Made by a program: the position numbers and the translations under genes
In this document: positions 1-12,643 of the stretch, one piece after another
Position numbering within the stretch: the stretch's first letter is position 1
How the letters are laid out: every line of letters begins with the position of its first letter
The notes under the pieces: generated by a model
Seen by the model: the letters and a program-made list of their open reading frames with translations, nothing else
What the model was told of the DNA's origin: nothing
The model's database searches: none
Assembly: GCA_021234535.1 (NCBI GenBank)
Contig: CM037836.1
Coordinates: 29,569,769-29,633,768 of the forward strand
Direction of reading: 5' to 3'
From: Stichopus chloronotus
Lineage: Eukaryota > Echinodermata > Holothuroidea > Aspidochirotida > Stichopodidae
Length of the DNA stretch: 64,000 nucleotides

Positions 1-1256
1 AGTTTCCAGGATGATTTGAGCATTGGTCAAATGTATTGCATCCAGAGATGCAAGGAACATTGTTACAAATGATGAACTTTATTCTTCTGATGCCATACCA
101 CATGATAAAAAGGAGAGGACCCTAGATTGACGGCAAGTCTTTATTAATATATATGCCCATATACAGTCCATAGTTGCAGCTTAACCAACATCGATATTTT
201 CAATTTATCAAATCTCTTCAGAGGCCAAAATAACCTTTGACCTCAACAACAACAAAAAAAGACAGGAAGTACCTACTACATCTAGGTTAAACTGCCAAAC
301 AAACCAACACACTCTTCTACAGTATCACTATTGCATTGATTTCTTTCAATTCTTTGGAAAGGAACAAAAGTTTGAAATTCAAATGCAAACTGACTTTGTA
401 TCATATTTGACAAGGATATGTGTAACTACACTTTCTTTCTTGCTTGCCACGGAACTTTTACACTTTAATTACAAGTAACCTGACCTCGTAGATTGAATGA
501 AAAAGTTAGAATGATCATAGCCTCTCATGGACCTTACATATTTCAAATTTAATTTGATCTACTGAAATCTGATTGTCCTTAGAGCCCTCTCAACCATCCC
601 TCATCACACACTCCGAAATTCACAGTCACACACACACAATACACACACACTGTAAGAACTTGCAAACTCTTCAAATCAATGTGATTGTGGCCTAGCCTTA
701 ATGAGGGCAGCATTAAAGAATAGTAGTGTAGCATATTTGTTGAAACTCCTCACCATGCTGCTTGAATGTTATCTGCTGCCATCAAAAGAACATTTTCCAG
801 CAGTTCTCATAACCCATCAAGAACACCACACAGTAAAGAGAGACTGACAGGCACACAAACTGACATGAAAAGGTCACTAACATGAGAATTTGGAACAAAA
901 ATGTTTCAATCCACAAAAATTCAGTCAAGCAAAGGAACTTATGAATTACACCAACAGATACTTAATTTACTTACATTTTACTAAGATTCTCATATGAAGT
1001 GGCACATATTTGCATATACAGGTATAAACTTGAGTGTTCACTTTGCTTTCATCCTAAGGAATAAAGTCTGTTCACAGGAATGTCAGACAACTGGCTGTTG
1101 ATCATTTAGAAAACAAAACTGAGAGCAACATAATTCACATTTATGGCTGATTTTTAGGCAGCCATACCAAGCTATGAGACTGAAAGTTTGGGCAAAAATG
1201 AGGCAAGACTTTTGTTGGAGATAAATGGGCAGTACTGAATGTCAGCCACTACTCAC
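1..1256 (-). other. PTPN9 intron 4, partial
   Basis: Intronic sequence downstream of exon 4, cut by the window edge. It holds a fragment of a dispersed repeat at 1-40 (also seen near 4125), a single unit of the DR1-type repeat at about 220-290 (TAACCTTTGACCT at 231-243), and a short CA run near 625-650. No exon was recognised on either strand. Confidence 0.75.
220..290 (+). repeat. Single unit of DR1-bearing repeat
   Basis: The unit reads AACCTTTGACCTCAAC, then an A-rich run, then GACAGG, in the same order as the arrays at 43.6 and 46.5 kb. The half-site pair has one mismatch from TGACCTTTGACCT. Confidence 0.5.
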
Positions 1257-1381
1257 CTAGCGAGAGCAAAATCTAACTGGAAGACTGCTGCCTGCAGAAC
1301 AGCTGATGTAGTAGTTTCAGCCGGGATGTGCCTTCTAGCAGAAAACACTGCAATTGCTGCTCCTGACTGGTCTCTGTTTGG
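1257..1381 (-). CDS. PTPN9: PTPN9 exon 4 (start of CRAL-TRIO lipid-binding domain)
   Basis: A 125-bp exon that starts in phase 0 after a TTATTTTTCAG acceptor and ends AG|GTGAGT (donor 1256-1251), leaving two bases of a split codon. It encodes 41 residues beginning PNRDQSGAAIAVFSARRH, equivalent to human NVRDPTGASIALFTARLH, and ending QAAVFQLDFALA, equivalent to QALFYLLDRAVD. This is the first strand and helix of the CRAL-TRIO lipid-binding lobe. No continuation was found between 1 and 1250, so the next exon, and all of the tyrosine phosphatase domain with its HCSAGIGRTG loop, must lie to the left of the window. The visible gene is therefore 5'-complete for coding but 3'-partial. Confidence 0.93.
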
Positions 1382-2384
1382 CTGAAAAATAACATATTAC
1401 ATCTAGGTTAACACAGTCTCTCAATGTATGTATGATTTTTATCTATAGAATAGAGTACTAAGGAGAGAAAAACTAATGATATGACTGGAATGTCTCAAGG
1501 TGAAGAACCAAAACATTAATGAACAGAATCTGAGTATAACTAAACAATGCAAGATACAGTATGTGCACACTCAACCAAAGAACACTAGATCCACTTAACT
1601 CAATTGGGTTGACCAACCATGGTTCGCCAGGTTCAAGATTTGTAGAAACTTGCAAATGAATGAATGACAAAAAATCTGGTGATTGATATGATGTGACTAA
1701 AATAAAAACAAAAGTAAAAAACTTTTTTAAGTTGAAAATGACAGTTTCTGTTAACTCAAAATAGAACAAACAATAAATGCTATCTGTAACCTGACATCAT
1801 TTCTTGCCAAATGACAAATAACAGGAAAATACAACAATTTACAAAATGCAAACTTGTAACAAAACAGACAAATAGAAAGTGATCATTATTGTGGCTGCCA
1901 TTTCCAAGATTCAAACAATGCCATCCCTTTAATTATGTGGGATGAGACTTTCTCTTCACTGCACCGAAGGGGATTTTTGAAAGCTGCAATTTAAATACTG
2001 AATACAGGTCAAAAGGTGGTCACTAAGACAAACAACACTAAAATACTTATTTCTTTTACAAGACACTATGATGTGGTGACACTATGCTGACGAAAATTTC
2101 CCTGAAAAAAAAACTGGATCGCTGTAATTGTAAATAGTTTAACGATGGAGGTGACTTGGTCTATATCAGTTTTCATTCTTCCTTGAGGAACTTGAGTACT
2201 CTAGTAACAGGAAATTACAACAAAATAATAACAACGAAACATCCTACTTATCAGCAATGTACTGATATGAGCACAAACACTCACATGCTTTGGATATATA
2301 TGAATAATAAACCTCATTACAACAGGAGAAAAGTGCATGTGCATTTGTATGAATTGCGTGAAAAGGTTGTAACAAGAAGCTTAA

Positions 2385-2733
2385 AGGGAAATAGGGCATT
2401 TGTTTTAGAGAAGACATCCATATTTTTGAAATCAATGTTTGTGGATGCAGAATGATAGATTATTCAAAATAAGGAAGGACAGTAGCCTTCTCTTCAAGAA
2501 ATACACTCCTCACAGATAGACATTCAGTTATTTGTTGCTCAGCACTAATTTGTTCACCCAAACTTTTCAAAATTCAAATGATGCATCTTCCATTACTCAT
2601 CACATGCATAATATGTTTTGAGGAGATGAAGCTTTGGGGAGATGTTTATTGATGAGACTGAATGGTTTCACGATGATTACCACTATTTTCTTTTGTATGT
2701 CTTAATGGTGTATTCTAAATGCCCTACTTCCCT
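2385..2733 (+). mobile_element. TTAA-flanked MITE, copy 1
   Basis: A 349-bp non-autonomous element. It starts AGGGAAATAGGGC and ends GCCCTACTTCCCT (one mismatch), flanked on both sides by TTAA (2381-2384 and 2734-2737). Its internal sequence is the reverse complement of the copy at 12300-12643 (for example, the stretch around TGTGGATGCAGAATGATAG). A TTAA duplication is the habit of piggyBac-type transposases, so mobilisation by such an enzyme is inferred. There is no coding capacity. Confidence 0.8.
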
Positions 2734-3959
2734 TTAAGTGCAATTGTTTATCAAATGAATTGTGTGATAAAACACAACCTTGTCAATTCTTCTTCACCTA
2801 TTCCTTACCACATTCATGTCACCTCTTCCAAAAATAAAAACAACACACAGCAATGCTAAAATAGAAGACTCATAAGTTTTACCATGTGTCATCAAAGAAT
2901 TGCTCTTAATTACTAAACAAAACAAAGAGAAACCATTTAATTCAAACAGCTTTCAATTATAAATGGCCATATCGATACTGTACAATTTTCAGGATAGATG
3001 CACAAAATCACTATTGTCTATCACTGATTAAGAAGACTACTGCATGACATACAACAACTTAAAGGGTACATTTTGACTCTGGATCTTTGACAACGGGACA
3101 CGTAATCATACATCAGAGTCCCTTTTTCATTTCAAATTCACATCAAACATTGCAAAATGTTTCCCCTGATAGCTCCAAAGGGATAAAATAACTTGCTCAC
3201 AGATACCATGAAAATGTTAACATAAGCAACACAATCTGTCTTTCAAGTTAAAGATGTACTGAACCAAGAACTGGAAGCATTTATTAGGTGGTCCCTTAAA
3301 GGAAATCCAAAACATCATGTGGTTTGGAAAATTCCAAATGACAAACATACCTGTCACCAACAATTATTGCAAATTTTATTACCAAGCTACAACTGACTGA
3401 TGACTTTCAACACTGCCTTAATACATTCCTGAGTAACTGATATGGAATCCTTCTGAGAAGGGAAAGGCACTTTTGAATGGTATTTAATTAGTGCAGGAAG
3501 TGTTTCTCCACATCAGTTACTCTGGGGTGAAAGGGACAATGTTTATGGCAAACCAGCCACTTACAGTACAGTAGTAGGAGGGGCAACAGACACTGGAGAA
3601 TGGTAAGAGAGAGTGAACTAACCATAGAGTTCCTCCTATCTATCTAGCTTAAATTAAGAGACCTACATCAGACTGCTGCTACAGAACATGAAAACTCAGT
3701 TGGTCATTGACTGTCAAAAAAGGCAATGCAACCTTTGCTCTAAATATATGAACAAAAACTGGCTTGTATATACAGGGACGACATATAGCAGTACCACAAA
3801 TGCACCAAAATAAGGGAGATTTGTCTTCAACGGCACGATAGGATAACTGTCCTAGGCACGCTGCACAAAAAACGAAAATTCTACGAAAATTCTACGAAAG
3901 TTACTCAGAGAAGTGAGGATAAATTTGAACAGAATTAATGAAGCTAGAAAAGTGAAACC

Positions 3960-4210
3960 ACTAGGAACAAAAGACAAGAATACTGAAAGTTTTAGAGTAA
4001 GCCACCCTTGCAAGAGGCAAAAAACAGCAAAGGACTAGAAATAGTGTTCTGAGGCACTCGATCTAAAGGCAAACGTGGGCGGCTAGGTCTTAGAGGACGC
4101 AGTGCTAGAATTAGTTTCAAGGACGATTTGAGCATGGGTCAAATATATATGCATTTGTGAGGAAAGGGGTGAGTATATGTCTACAGTGTGAATCTGAAAA
4201 TGTTAACTGG
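3960..4210 (+). repeat. Dispersed repeat A (splice-donor-bearing), copy
   Basis: This copy shares, in order, TTGCAAGAGGCAAAAAAC, GAGGACGCAGTGCTAGAATT and GGGGTGAGTATATGTCTAC with the copies at 47020-47230 and, reversed, at 14868-15125. The conserved order over about 250 bp shows a real interspersed family; its class is unknown. Confidence 0.6.
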
Positions 4211-4877
4211 ATCCAAAGGTGCATTGCATGTGTGAAAAACTTCAGCACATATGAATACTTAAAAAACACTTCATTATTATGCCCATACGGTAAGGTACAT
4301 GGTGCTATATTAATATGCAAAGCAACATGTCGTATCATGATGTCACAACTAACTTGTAGCCTAACATAAGTTATATTTCAGGTTTCCCAATACCCGACCA
4401 ACTATACAGGTTGCAATTACGCAGTTTAGAATTTTGGGGACAGGGGTACCATAACATATTACTGTAATGTACACTTTGCACCTTACAAAAGTGGTTTGGT
4501 CCACTTGAACACTGTAATCATTGCACAGTTTACGAAGCCTTAATTCCTGTTGAGTATGAAAACTATGTGGCATAGATGCTACATACAGCAAGAGAGACAA
4601 ATTTATGTATCTGCCAACTTAAATTCACAAAGAAAAATATGCCCTCTTGCATCTAGTGACCCTTTAAACAGTTAAAAACCACCTTTTACAGTAGTTTGGT
4701 CATACCTGATTTCCTTAATTTCCTTACAAAACACACATAAAATTTCCCCATTTGGAAATAAACCTAGAAACTTGCATGTCTCACCGCTAAACAAGCACTT
4801 TCTCCATCTACCTGACCACCCCCCTCCCACATGAATAAGTTTGTCCAACATCACTCATGTTCCCCCTTCCATGTTAT

Positions 4878-4960
4878 TCGCACAACTTACTAGTGTGGGT
4901 ACTCACGAGTGACTATACTTACCACATGCTTGCACTAATGAATTGTTTAACAAAATTGTA
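4878..4960 (-). repeat. Dispersed repeat A, terminal fragment
   Basis: Contains the terminal block CACAACTTACTAGTGTGGGT followed by GAGTGACTATACTTACC, as in the reversed copy at 14868. On the minus strand it reads GTAAGTATAGTCACTC. Confidence 0.5.
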
Positions 4961-5548
4961 TGACACCTCTTATAAATTGTTCTCACATCGAAATCTCTTT
5001 GCTCTTGATCGGCCTCGCTGGGCTTGGGAAAATGCAAGTGAACATTGTGGTAAGCACCACTTAGGGTTCCATTTTCATGTCACTGTCTGATACATATAAT
5101 TAGAAACCACAAGGACGTAGTAACACCATAGATTTATATATTGTTGCACAAGCATAACAATCACAAAGTGATCAAAAAGGTCCACTTTTCTGAACAAGTG
5201 AAAATGAGTCTTAAAGACTTCTTTGGAACAGTTCACAGATGAAGCATTTCAAGTTACTATCTTATAGTTTACTACATGTTGCCTGGGCTGAGACGGTGAA
5301 CGAACTTTCACAAAAGTAGGGAGTACAGATAAACGGTGGTCACCAAAGCAAGTACTAACTCTGAGAAGATGAGCGAAAAGGAGCGAGAACATTGGTATCC
5401 TGAGAGGAGATCAACTATGCAAGAAAGAATACTTTCTCTTGACACCAACATTATCACATTTACATTATTTTATGTTAATATTGTGTTCTGAGAACTATGA
5501 ACATATTTGATCTAATTTACCACAAAATATCTGAAACACGCAACTTAC

Positions 5549-5638
5549 CAAAAGCGCAAATTTGCCACTTCTTAATTCCTTTCCCAACGCATCATTGAAG
5601 GGGTTCAAGTAGAGGAGATTTTCGTTCACTCTGAGTTC
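5549..5638 (-). CDS. PTPN9: PTPN9 exon 3 (CRAL-TRIO linker)
   Basis: A 90-bp, phase 0-0 exon encoding 30 residues, ending ...GKELRSGKFALL. It matches the human segment ...RSEILSGKFTIL at the end of the CRAL-TRIO N-lobe. The acceptor is TTATATCTAG (before 5638) and the donor is TTG|GTAAGT (5548-5543). The first half (ELRVNENLLYLNPFNDA) is diverged from human but has exactly the same length, so the joined exons 2-3 align without gaps. The exon is too short to stand out as an ORF and was found through the conserved SGKF motif and the perfect donor. Introns of 17.4 kb and 4.2 kb flank it. Confidence 0.9.
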
Positions 5639-5972
5639 CTAGATATAAGACAAGAAGTAAAATCAAGATTACTTCAAAAAAAGAACTCATGTTGGAGCTG
5701 TGTGTAATTGACATTTCACTTTATCTGCATACATGAAAAAAAAAAATTAAGCTTCAAAGGACACCCTCTAAGTATACTAGCGTGATCAATTCGATAATAT
5801 TAAAATTAGAATGACAATGAAAAACAGAAAAGCACTTTCTCTCAATTTGAAAGATCAAATACGATGGATACCACTAGTCCCTACTTCCCTATGATTGTTG
5901 GGGATGTACCGAGGAGTATGGGGGTGGGCTGCAGGTAGGACACAGATAAGGGAGGAAAGTGCTGAAGGTGTT

Positions 5973-6292
5973 ACTCAGACCTTGAAGATTAGGGCCTTGG
6001 GAGGGGAGTAGTATGATGGTAAGCAATCACACAAATGTGAAGAACGTCTGTGGCTTTTATACAGCAGCTATACTATGTACATCTCTTGACAACCAACTCA
6101 AAAATTTAAGATCACATTTGCTAGTTTTTCACAAGCTCAGTTCAGATGGGAAAACCTTTGGTTACTGTTGGGCAAAAACCCATCTTACTGTGGCCTTGCC
6201 AGGAATTGAACCCCAAAAGTCCTGGTTACTAAGCTTCATTACTTCAAATGCCAAAATCTTAATCCACTCTGTCAGCTTCAAATGCAAAGAAC
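5973..6292 (-). mobile_element. tRNA-derived SINE with target-site duplication
   Basis: On the minus strand the head reads TGACAGAGTGGATTAAG (A box-like, 6274 downward) and GGTTCAATTCC (a perfect B box, 6212-6202), with a long variable arm like a leucine or serine tRNA. The element is flanked by a 15-bp direct repeat, AGTGCTGAAGGTGTT, at 5958-5972 and 6293-6307. The segment near the left end (ATCACACAAATGTGAAG) recurs at 23369. Confidence 0.75.
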
Positions 6293-6758
6293 AGTGCTGA
6301 AGGTGTTGACTAAGTAGTTTGACAGACTCACATGTGATGAGAGAGATTCTCCTTATATATTTGGCATGCACTGTGTGCATCATTGACCTACAGTACTTCT
6401 GAGTTAGTGAGTCCCTCTTTAGAGGTGTGGTTTACACACCAAGTGGAGTGGAATGCTGAGAAAACGGGACAGAAGGTGGCAATTCTGTCAACTCTACACT
6501 CTAATTGTGCAACTTTGTCTATTGTTCACTTATCATGGACCAATCTGTTACTAAAGAAAGATAAACACCAACAACTTGGCACATCCTAGCGAGTCTCTTT
6601 CTGAGGATAATTGGGGTTGGCAACAGACTACCTACATGTAGTCACTATTGTTGCTTATCATTTTGTTTGCATTGTTTCCAAAGTTTCTATCCTACGTCAT
6701 GATAGTCATATGCTGACCAAATAACATCCATCCTTGCCTTACCAGTGAAAATGTAATG

Positions 6759-7040
6759 TATTCCCCAAACCTCCTTGGTTTGGGAATTCGCTCACCTCAT
6801 ATAACCTATGCATTACCGTATTGACCATGGTCTAGCATCTGGCAATTTTGTGTGTGTGTGTGCATCTGGTCACCGCCCTTCCATAATTCAGACCTTCCGT
6901 AATTCAGACCATAAAGGCTGGCAATTATGGAAGGGCGGTGACCAGATACACACGCAGACACACACAAAATTGCCAGATGCCAGACCATGGTCAATACGGT
7001 AATGCATAGGTTATATGAGGTGAGGGAGTACGCGCTGTGA
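6759..7040. mobile_element. Foldback element B, copy 1 (near-perfect palindrome)
   Basis: Two arms of about 100 bp (6791-6888 and 6923-7024) are nearly perfect reverse complements around a 34-bp centre. They share CTATGCATTACCGTATTGAC, CCATGGTCTAGCATCTGGCA, a TG/CA run and GGTCACCGCCCTTCC. To the left lies a small hairpin, CCCAAAC(CTCCTTG)GTTTGGG at 6764-6784. The right end is GGAGTACGCGCTGTGAA. The overlapping open frames on both strands here (6806-7072) are only the palindrome read twice. Confidence 0.85.
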
Positions 7041-8772
7041 ATTGCACTATAAATTACTGTGTTGCTTGTCATTTAGCATATCACTTTAACACCCAGAGAT
7101 TTTATTTATGTGGTGCTAAAAACATCATGAGCAAGTCCCCCTCCTTGGTTTTTTATTCACTCACATCAAACACTTTGATGTGACTAAGACTCTGAAACAA
7201 AAGCAAAAAGAGCTGAAGGGAACTTCAAATAGGCTCCAGATAACATTTTCTCTTCACCATTTCATAGGAACTTGAGACTCTTTTTTTAATCTGTAACACT
7301 TTGATTTCTAAATAAAGGAAACATATGTTGTGATTTTATCTACAAGCAATTCATCAATGGTAGGCTGCTTGACAGTTTGTAGAGTGAAGGGAGAGGAGCT
7401 TGGTCCATTAAAAAAGTTCACAAATATTGAGGCAAACATGCACCCAGTGTAACCCGAAACACGGGTGCTGAGGGAAATTGGCTGCCACCAGATAAAGACA
7501 AATTTTGTATATATGCTTGTTCAACTTTAGAGATACCACAGTATACTCTGAATAGGTGGATATGATTTGTCAATATTACCAGATGTAGTCTCACCCACCT
7601 ACTTCCTCCTGTCTTGTCAGATAAAAAAAAAATATTGCTTTCCCCTGAACAGTACTGAGAAAAACAGGCAGCAGTTTGAGGCCAATCGTGAAGTTCAAAA
7701 TCAGTAAGATAACAAGGATGTGATGGTTTCCTCTTCTGTCCAGGAGATCCTAATACAGTTTGACATGTGGTAAATGAACTGCAGTGACAAGAAGCCAAAA
7801 TGTTTACCAGGGCAATAAAACTCAGGAACTAGCTGAGACATTTCAAACTATTTTTGCAAACCAAAACAGAGAAGCATCCCCTAACCCTGGCAGGTTCTTG
7901 TAGTTTAACCAAGACATGACTTAATAGAGATATTGGTATAGACTCAAACTAAATGTCAAATAGGACAAAGATACCTTTAAAGACTGGCTAAAATCTTATC
8001 TAATCACGATTTGTCTTGAGACTTCTTTCATGTGATTACCACGTGAACAGAAAAAGCAGAAGAATAAGAAAATGTTTGGACGTAAGTTTTTCTTAATTTT
8101 TAAATGTTACCACGAGGTTGTTCATGGATGGAATACGTCATTCAATAATAGTAGATAACCGTAACCACTTTGACAAGCAAAAATAGTACAAACAGAAACC
8201 ACATTGGAAAATTAATGGTTCGCATTATAAGTACCCAATCCTCCCATGATATCATACATGTTTATGCCTTTTCAAGAGGACGCATCCTAACCATTATGGA
8301 ATATCTGGATATCATGTCATGTTTATCATGCAGAAAAGGTCTTCTCGAGACATGAGCATGTTACATGTATTTTGTGAGGACCAGGCATTATAAGTGCCTA
8401 CTTAATGAATATACAACAGTGCAGGTCTCACTGGTGTATAAAAACATGCTACTCAAGTTATCACTCCTTGAACAATATCGGAAATTGCAGCATTTCCTGA
8501 AAAGAAGCACTGTAAAATTACGAATAACCTAATGCATTAACTGATCACTTCAATACGATGACAGTGATCAGCTGCTTGGATCAAATGAATATTTATTACT
8601 AGTGCACCTCCCATTGGCTTGCTCAAAGAAGCACACAGTTCAGTTGAACGAAAACTGTCAACCACTGCATTATCTTATTTTACACCCTTTGTCGTGATAT
8701 GTTAGAATAATTTGAAATCATAGGGCAGAATTCATCACCTGAAACCTATTTATTTTCCCAAATTGTCTGAAT

Positions 8773-8900
8773 CCCCACAACTCACTGGTGTGGATAATCA
8801 CAAGTGACATTTAGAGTAAGGCTAAATGTATGTATTAGTGAAGCAAGAGGTAAGTATATGTCTACAATGTAGATTGGTGCAAATTAAAAGACACACTAAA
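8773..8900 (+). repeat. Dispersed repeat A, fragment
   Basis: Starts CCCCACAACTCACTGGTGTGG, passes through ATTTAGAGTAAGGCTAAATG and ends GCAAGAGGTAAGTATATGTC. It combines the terminal hairpin block with the donor-like block. Confidence 0.6.
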
Positions 8901-10121
8901 CTTGCACATGAAATTTTAATGTTTTCACTTTTTGTCCATGCTAGCAATTACTTTAATTTTCAGAGGAAAGATATCACAGGACTGAAACATGTTAGACATA
9001 CTGTACTGTAGATCTCAATGATGGCATTCTGCAACACAACTAATGGAACAAAAGCAGACAAGACGGAGTTATGAAAAAAGCAAGCAAAGTGCTTCATATA
9101 TTGAATGTAGTTTTGGTCCTTACAAGCTTTAATTTCTTTGCAGCAGCTAGGCTTATTGGTAGCAACAAAATAATTGAGTTACTCTCATGCATGCAGTGTA
9201 TTAGGTTGAAACTTAGTTGATTAAGAATTCTATTTAAGGAAGGAGGGTACCCCAGGGAGCTGAGAAATATGGCACTGATATGCGACTATGGCATATCAAT
9301 TACATCTATGCAGAACTTGCAGCAAGCACTGTATGACAGTTCTGTCATATCTTTTGACTTCAACTTGGGTTAAAGGGAACAGAGCCACTTGATGAAGAAT
9401 CACACATAGATAATGTGGGCTACAAATCAGGAGGCACTGCTGAGCAATTATGCACACAGGCTCTGCACTGTTTTGAGAATACTTTTGAGTTTAAAAGTAC
9501 CAAATTTTAAAGCACCAAATTGCTTTTAATAGCAAATTCGAGACCAGGAACCCACTGAAACCTTCCAATGAAGATTACTGTAGCAAACCATATCATGCTC
9601 ATCTGAAGATCCTCTTATTGTTCATACGACACAAACTATGTTCCTATGAGTCCCAAACATCAATGAATAATTATGTGAACCAGAATTAACCTACTGTAGT
9701 TCAGGAGTCAGGAACCATGGACATGCACACACACATCTTATCCATATAAATGTAGGTCACTTAAATGAAACCAGATCAGATAAAGAAATTATCTACATTC
9801 TATCCAAATCCCACCTCTCCTTACCATGGTAGAAAAGAAGGAATACACATTAAGTTGGCGGCAGTCTCCAACCCTATTACCACAGAAGAACGAGGTTGCA
9901 ATAATTGTGTGGAGACAAGGGAGTATACCTCCAAAGTGAGGAGAAGATGAAAAGGGATATAACTTCATGGGAAGAAAAGGTTTTCACGCTAGGCGCAACG
10001 CGATAAAACCTTAAAAAATGTTTATCACATAACACATGACTTTTTCATTATTGGTCTCTGATTTTTTCAGTGTCCTGTTAGAAATGTGATTTCATGAAGA
10101 GCGACGATCAGCCACAAGAAA

Positions 10122-10191
10122 AATATCGCCACGATATTCGTCGTGAAAATATCGCCACGATATTCATCGTGAAAAATATCGCCACGATATT
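10122..10191 (+). repeat. Tandem palindrome array, 3 units
   Basis: AATATCGCCACGATATT occurs perfectly at 10122-10138, 10148-10164 and 10175-10191, spaced 26 and 27 bp. Each is a 7-bp palindrome (AATATCG/CGATATT) around CCA, joined by a TCGTGAAA-type linker. Confidence 0.85.
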
Positions 10192-12062
10192 CATCTTCAC
10201 TTTATCACATCATTTTGTATCACATCACGTCACCCCTGGTCTAAATAATAACATTTCTTTATCTTTTTCACCTTGTCGTATTGTATTGTATCAGGCCTAG
10301 TATGACAGGATCATCATCCAGGTAAAGTAAGGTGGTGTGTAGTCTTAAACAGAAAGTTATGCCAGTCATTTGCAGATATGTTGTGTTTTGGATCTGGACA
10401 GTAAGACTAACACCACTGTCTTCAAACAACATCATGACCATAAGTTTCAATGCTTATACTAAATTTTTATTGACTAATTTGTACCATACCTGTATGGGCA
10501 GGGTAGTTGATGAATACTGTCGAGATTTCCAGCATGCATTCACTCAAAATGTCCATTCAAGGTTCAATCAAACAGAAAGATTTTGCATGCATACTTCTAC
10601 CTGGGAATATTGGGGAAGCATGTGCAAAATTATAGAATACAAATGTCGAAGTTTTTTGTCTCTTCATTGGATTTGCCCATTTCAAACTTTCCACAATTAT
10701 CACATACTTGTCATGAATTGCTCAATCCAGTCCTAAAAATACCAAACGATCTATCTTCAAGAAGAACAAATCTACTTGCCGCAAGCAACACATCAGAGAC
10801 AAAATATTCCACCAAAAACTGCACTCGCTCTCTCTCTCGCTCAGAGAAATTAAAATTATCGAAGAGAATAAACCACTTGCATGATGGAATATTTACCCAT
10901 GAGTCAGTCAAGTTTTAAGCTCTATTTGACCATTTTTAGATGGAGTACCTTCCATGTATTACACAGTTTGAAGTTATACGCACTTCAACGTCAGAAAGCT
11001 GTCATTTCAGACAGAGCAAATTGACTGAAATAAAAGGATTTATTAGACATCTGGACCCTTTTCATTGCTTAACCTGCTTCATTCAGGGATGATCAAGGAC
11101 TGAACAATGACTCACACATACTTTACTTGCAGACTGTACAAACTTTCTGTTTGAATTTGAATCACTTTCATGAGAACAGTAGCTTACATTTCACAATGGC
11201 AGCAACAGTAATCATTTTGGACAGAGGGAACATCAGGTGGACGAGAATGGCATGAAACAAAATTTAAATATCAACAATGCTATTAAAATGTGCACAATGA
11301 ATAATACACCTCTGTGATTCTTTTTTATAAAAAGCAATTTTCTTTTCTCTTAGACAACTTAATTAATAGAGAAGGGTTTTGAGATCTATTTTATGAGCGA
11401 GAGAGCATTGTGTATAACTTGCTATTTGTTCAAAATAAATCTTTATAAAAACATTGCTAATGAAAATAAGACATTGCCAGTAAAGATGACATCACGTTTT
11501 TCATAGTTGTTTCTCCTTAACTGAGAGACTGGGTATCTAGCATTTGCAGCATTTACATGGTAACTTAGATGAAGCAGTAACTTTATACTGTTCATGTAAT
11601 GTCAAAAGTGTGCTGTGGGTTGGTTACAAACCTTTACTGGTGTGGTGATTAACAAATAAAACACTAACTTATATACTCTATCCTGGCACACTAATCCACC
11701 CTGCATTTGCTGAAACAGGGTTTGAAGCAGAGTAGATTACAGTGCAATAGTTGTGAGAGACATGTGGACGAAAGATGATAGTAATTCAATCATCAACTAA
11801 TCATTCATGTCAAAATATCTATCAAGGATCACCAAATTTGTTTCTTCCAAACTTCCACATTTTAAAATTTTTATTCTTTCAACTTTTCCTTCTTCCATGC
11901 ATTGTGTTTTAAGGTATAAAGAATGACTACTGTAACATACTTGTATGTTTATAACTTCTTACATTACAATCTTCCTATTGTCCAGGACAAATTTTGACAG
12001 ACCTACTTACTTGCTAACACTTCAAACTGATTGTTCACAACACATGCAGTATTAGGTTAACA

Positions 12063-12075
12063 TGACCTTTGACCT
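12063..12075 (-). promoter_or_regulatory. Perfect DR1 half-site pair
   Basis: The plus strand reads TGACCTTTGACCT, the reverse complement of AGGTCAAAGGTCA, the consensus DR1 site for HNF4/RXR-type nuclear receptors. It lies in PTPN9 intron 2. Binding is not shown by the sequence; the site may simply be a repeat relic. Confidence 0.35.
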
Positions 12076-12299
12076 CTGTAACCAAATATAGCCTTCTTTC
12101 AGAAGAAAGCAACAGTTCAAAATATAAAGTTTGTGAAGAAACTGTTTGATGGTGCAACTGTTTGATGTTGCACCTGACTTCTAAGAGTCGCACCTTTGCA
12201 AATAACGACCTTCAATAAAACCTGACAAATTCAGACATCTTGCACCCAGAAAAGGGAAAAGATGTCTGTAGTGTAATAAGTTTAAAAATGATAACTGAA

Positions 12300-12643
12300 A
12301 GGGAAATAGGGCGTTTAGAATACACCAACATGACGTGCAAAAGAAATAGCTTCAGTCATTGTTAAACCATCACGTCTCATCAGTAAACACCTGACAAAGC
12401 TTCATCTCCTCAAAACATTATGCATGTGATGAGTAACGGAAGATGCATCATTTGAATTTTGAAAAGTTTGGGTGAACAAATTAGTGCTGAGCAACAAATA
12501 ACTGAGTTTCTATCTGTGAGAAACTGATTTCCTGAAAGAAGGCTACTGTCCTTTCTTATTTTGAATAACCTATCATTCTGCATCCACAAACATTGGTTTT
12601 AACAATATGGGTGTTTTCTGTAAAACAAACGCCCTATTTCCCT
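12300..12643 (-). mobile_element. TTAA-flanked MITE, copy 2 (inverted)
   Basis: A 344-bp copy of the element at 2385-2733 in opposite orientation. The termini are AGGGAAATAGGGC and GCCCTATTTCCCT, a perfect inverted repeat. The flanks are TGAA on the left and TTAA on the right, consistent with a TTAA duplication that has taken one mutation. It lies in a different intron of the same gene from copy 1. Confidence 0.8.

Larger units (their letters stand above)
1382..5548 (-). other. PTPN9 intron 3
   Basis: A 4,167-bp GT-AG intron. It contains one TTAA-flanked MITE (2385-2733) and two fragments of the splice-donor-bearing dispersed repeat (about 3960-4210 and 4878-4960). The remaining sequence is A+T-rich without recognisable coding potential; the open frames present (60-99 codons) lack any family similarity. 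Confidence 0.8.

Noticed and set aside
6806..7072. Overlapping open frames on both strands
   Set aside because: They are the two arms of a palindrome read in each direction.
7418..7798. 126-codon minus-strand open frame
   Set aside because: No domain, signal or splice context supports it. Length alone is not sufficient in 64 kb of non-coding DNA.
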